Part shown: positions 6,401 to 7,241 of the stretch, one piece after another
Layout of the letters: every line of letters begins with the position of its first letter
How positions within the stretch are numbered: position 1 is the stretch's first letter
Assembly (NCBI GenBank): GCA_011391455.1
Contig: JAABQN010000105.1
Coordinates: 1-7,241, forward strand
Source of the DNA: Nitrospiraceae bacterium
GTDB taxonomy: Bacteria > Nitrospirota > Nitrospiria > Nitrospirales > Nitrospiraceae
Direction: 5' to 3'
Length of the DNA: 7,241 nucleotides
Notes under the pieces: generated by a model
What the model saw: only the letters and a program-made list of their open reading frames with translations
What the model was told of the DNA's origin: nothing
Databases searched by the model: none
Translations under genes and position numbers: made by a program

Positions 6401-7186
6401 CAGGCGCGAAAGCTCTTCAATCAACGGGCGCATTTCCTTCGGGCCTAACGCACAGTTGATGCCGACGCTGAGCAAGGGCACATGGGACATGGAATTCCAG
6501 AAGGCTTCAATCGTTTGGCCCGTCACCCCACGATTGCTGCCGGCTTGAATAAACGTCACCGAGGCCATGAGAGGGAGCCTGATGTGACGATCATCGAAGA
6601 ACTTATCGATGGCAAAGAACGCCGCTTTGGCATTGAGCGTATCGAAGATGGTCTCGACCAATAGGATGTCGGCTCCACCGTCGATCAAGCCACGGACCTG
6701 CTCGTAGTAGGCTGTCACCAGTTCATCATACGTCGTGCCGCGCGCTGCCGAATCGTTGACATCAGTCGAGATAGACGACGTCTTCGTCGTCGGTCCAATC
6801 GCCCCGGCGACAAAGCACGACCGGCCAGGCGCTGCAATCTTGACCTGCTCCGCAGCACGCTTGGCGCATTCCGCTCCGGCTCTCGCAATCTCATAGGCCA
6901 ACGACTCCATGCCATAGTCAGCCAGCGAAATAGCTTGCGCATTGAACGTATTGGTTTCTACGATGTCGGCGCCGGCTTCGAAGTACTGGCGATGGATCTC
7001 CTCGATGATAGTGGGCTGCGTCAGGTTCAACAGATCGTTGTGCCCCCGCTGATCTTTCTTCACATCTTTAAACCGCTCGCCACGAAACGCGGCCTCATCC
7101 AGCTTCCGCTGCTGGATCATGGTCCCCATAGCCCCATCGAGAACCAGAATGCGTTCTTGCAGTAAGGCTTCTAACGATGCACTCAT
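3491..7186 (-). CDS. metH: Cobalamin-dependent methionine synthase
   Basis: MetH moves a methyl group from 5-methyltetrahydrofolate through enzyme-bound cobalamin to homocysteine, making methionine and tetrahydrofolate in the cytoplasm. At 1231 residues it is full length (the E. coli enzyme has 1227). The homocysteine module covers about 1-325, with zinc ligands C245 (GINCALGP), C310 and C311 (GGCCGTTP). The folate (pterin) module covers about 353-615 (FVNIGERTNVTGS, MVDSS, SGGVSNISFSFRG). The cobalamin module covers a cap at about 655-740 and a Rossmann part from about 745, with GDVHDIGKNIV carrying D757 and the axial ligand H759, and S810 in GLITPS. The reactivation module (about 905-1225) has D946, RPAPGYP from R1134 and Y1189, the AdoMet-binding positions known in E. 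coli. Every key residue I looked for is present. The start at 7186 has GGAG nine bases upstream (7199-7196). No obvious terminator separates it from the convergent gene, and no riboswitch fits in the 55 bases upstream that are visible. Confidence 0.98.
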   Translation of the reverse strand: MSASLEALLQERILVLDGAMGTMIQQRKLDEAAFRGERFKDVKKDQRGHNDLLNLTQPTIIEEIHRQYFEAGADIVETNTFNAQAISLADYGMESLAYEIARAGAECAKRAAEQVKIAAPGRSCFVAGAIGPTTKTSSISTDVNDSAARGTTYDELVTAYYEQVRGLIDGGADILLVETIFDTLNAKAAFFAIDKFFDDRHIRLPLMASVTFIQAGSNRGVTGQTIEAFWNSMSHVPLLSVGINCALGPKEMRPLIEELSRLAPIYVSSHPNAGLPNPLLPTGFPETPESLAPQLREWAQNGWLNIVGGCCGTTPGHINMIAEAVKGLPPRVTRSVEPHTRLSGLEAVTIRPESNFVNIGERTNVTGSPAFSKLILAGDYEAALSVARQQVEGGAQIIDINMDEGMLDSQAAMEKFLRLVASEPDITRVPIMVDSSKWDILETGLKNIQGKPIVNSISLKEGEAKFLQQAKLVHRYGAAVVVMAFDERGQADTYERKIEVCERAYRLLTERIGFPAQDIIFDPNILTVATGIEEHNNYAVNFLEATRWIKQHLPLAKVSGGVSNISFSFRGNNRVREAMHAAFLYHAIKAGLDMGIVNAGQLAVYEEIPKDLLELVEDVLLNRRPDATERLVTFAETVKQQGKVAVKDDEWRAGTVEERLSHALVKGVTDYIEQDIEEARQKYPKPLHVIEGPLMAGMNIVGDLFGSGKMFLPQVVKSARVMKKAVAYLMPFMEEEKKKTGASSSNGKILLATVKGDVHDIGKNIVGVVLGCNNYEVIDLGVMVPCEKILAAAREHGVAIIGLSGLITPSLDEMAHVAREMTRKGLDLPLLIGGATTSKAHTAVKIAPGYNHSVVHVLDASRAVGVVGSLVNADLQTDFAKKVRADYDQIRQTHQDKGAKPLWTLERARANRFESKWAEADIPIPAFTGTKIMPQQPLDQLIPYIDWSPFFHTWELRGRYPTILEDPVVGPKAKELYDDARALLRKIVDQRLFTANGVYGFFPANSQGDDIEIFTNDRRTTVLTTFHTLRQQSEKPQGQNSFALADFVAPKESGRADYIGAFAVTTGVGVDVLCKEFERDHDDYNSIMAKALADRLAEAFAEFLHKQARDAWGYGKSEALSSDDLIREKYRGIRPAPGYPACPDHTEKRLLFDLLSAEEQTGITLTESFAMWPAASVSGLYFAHPESKYFAVGKIGKDQVLDYQARKGMPLSALERWLGPNLNYDPQQQPA

Positions 7187-7241
7187 ACGATCCGTCTCCA
7201 GGCTCGAATCCGCTCTGTTGGCAAAGAAAGTCCGGCCATCA
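7183..7241 (-). CDS. Possible 3' tail of an upstream gene (or an 18-residue leader ORF) overlapping the metH start
   Basis: One minus-strand frame stays open from the window edge and stops with TGA at 7185-7183. That overlaps the metH start by four bases as ATGA, the classic layout for translational coupling. The visible residues are MAGLSLPTERIRAWRRIV if the ATG at 7239 counts; the Met may equally be internal to a longer gene. About 18 open codons can occur by chance, and any ATGA start creates such an overlap, so this is only a suggestion. The sequence matches no family I recognise. Confidence 0.25.
   Translation of the reverse strand, partial: MAGLSLPTERIRAWRRIV

Overview
The window is bacterial chromosomal sequence of moderate GC: roughly mid-50s percent in the large genes, lower in the spacers and in one small gene. 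Genes are closely packed with good Shine-Dalgarno sites. The gene set suggests an environmental Gram-negative-type bacterium with sigma-54 and cyclic-di-GMP signalling: RNase PH, an RpfG-like HD-GYP response regulator behind a -24/-12 type promoter, and a full-length cobalamin-dependent methionine synthase. The general look would fit Nitrospira/Nitrospirota, but no marker here proves that, so treat the taxonomy as a weak guess.

Layout. Bases 1-743 (minus strand) hold rph, RNase PH, which runs off the left edge probably at or within a few residues of its stop. A near-consensus sigma-70 promoter (772-800) drives it. Bases 744-1199 are a 456-base divergent spacer. The right half of that spacer has an A+T-rich tract followed by a near-consensus sigma-54 promoter (1081-1096) pointing at the next gene. 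Bases 1200-2342 (plus) encode a 380-residue REC + HD-GYP response regulator, predicted to break down cyclic-di-GMP when phosphorylated. Bases 2485-2994 (plus) encode an unrecognised 169-residue soluble protein.

Bases 2995-3166 are the most unusual stretch. They hold a 30-bp stem with an 8-base loop (3015-3082) in which every non-Watson-Crick position would be G-U in plus-strand RNA. Three copies of a 22-base AACC-rich repeat (first copy inverted) build this hairpin and could also form a competing one. The element sits just upstream of a small, A+T-richer 97-residue unknown gene (3167-3460, plus). That gene is convergent, 30 bases away, with metH (3491-7186, minus), which is complete at 1231 residues with all four modules and the key zinc, cobalamin and AdoMet residues. 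The last bases of the window may be the tail of a gene upstream of metH, ending in an ATGA overlap with the metH start.

The genes do not form one pathway. rph is RNA processing, metH is methionine/folate metabolism, and the HD-GYP regulator is signalling. The best candidates for something undescribed are the strand-polarised hairpin with its alternative fold ahead of the 97-residue gene, and the sigma-54-controlled HD-GYP regulator.
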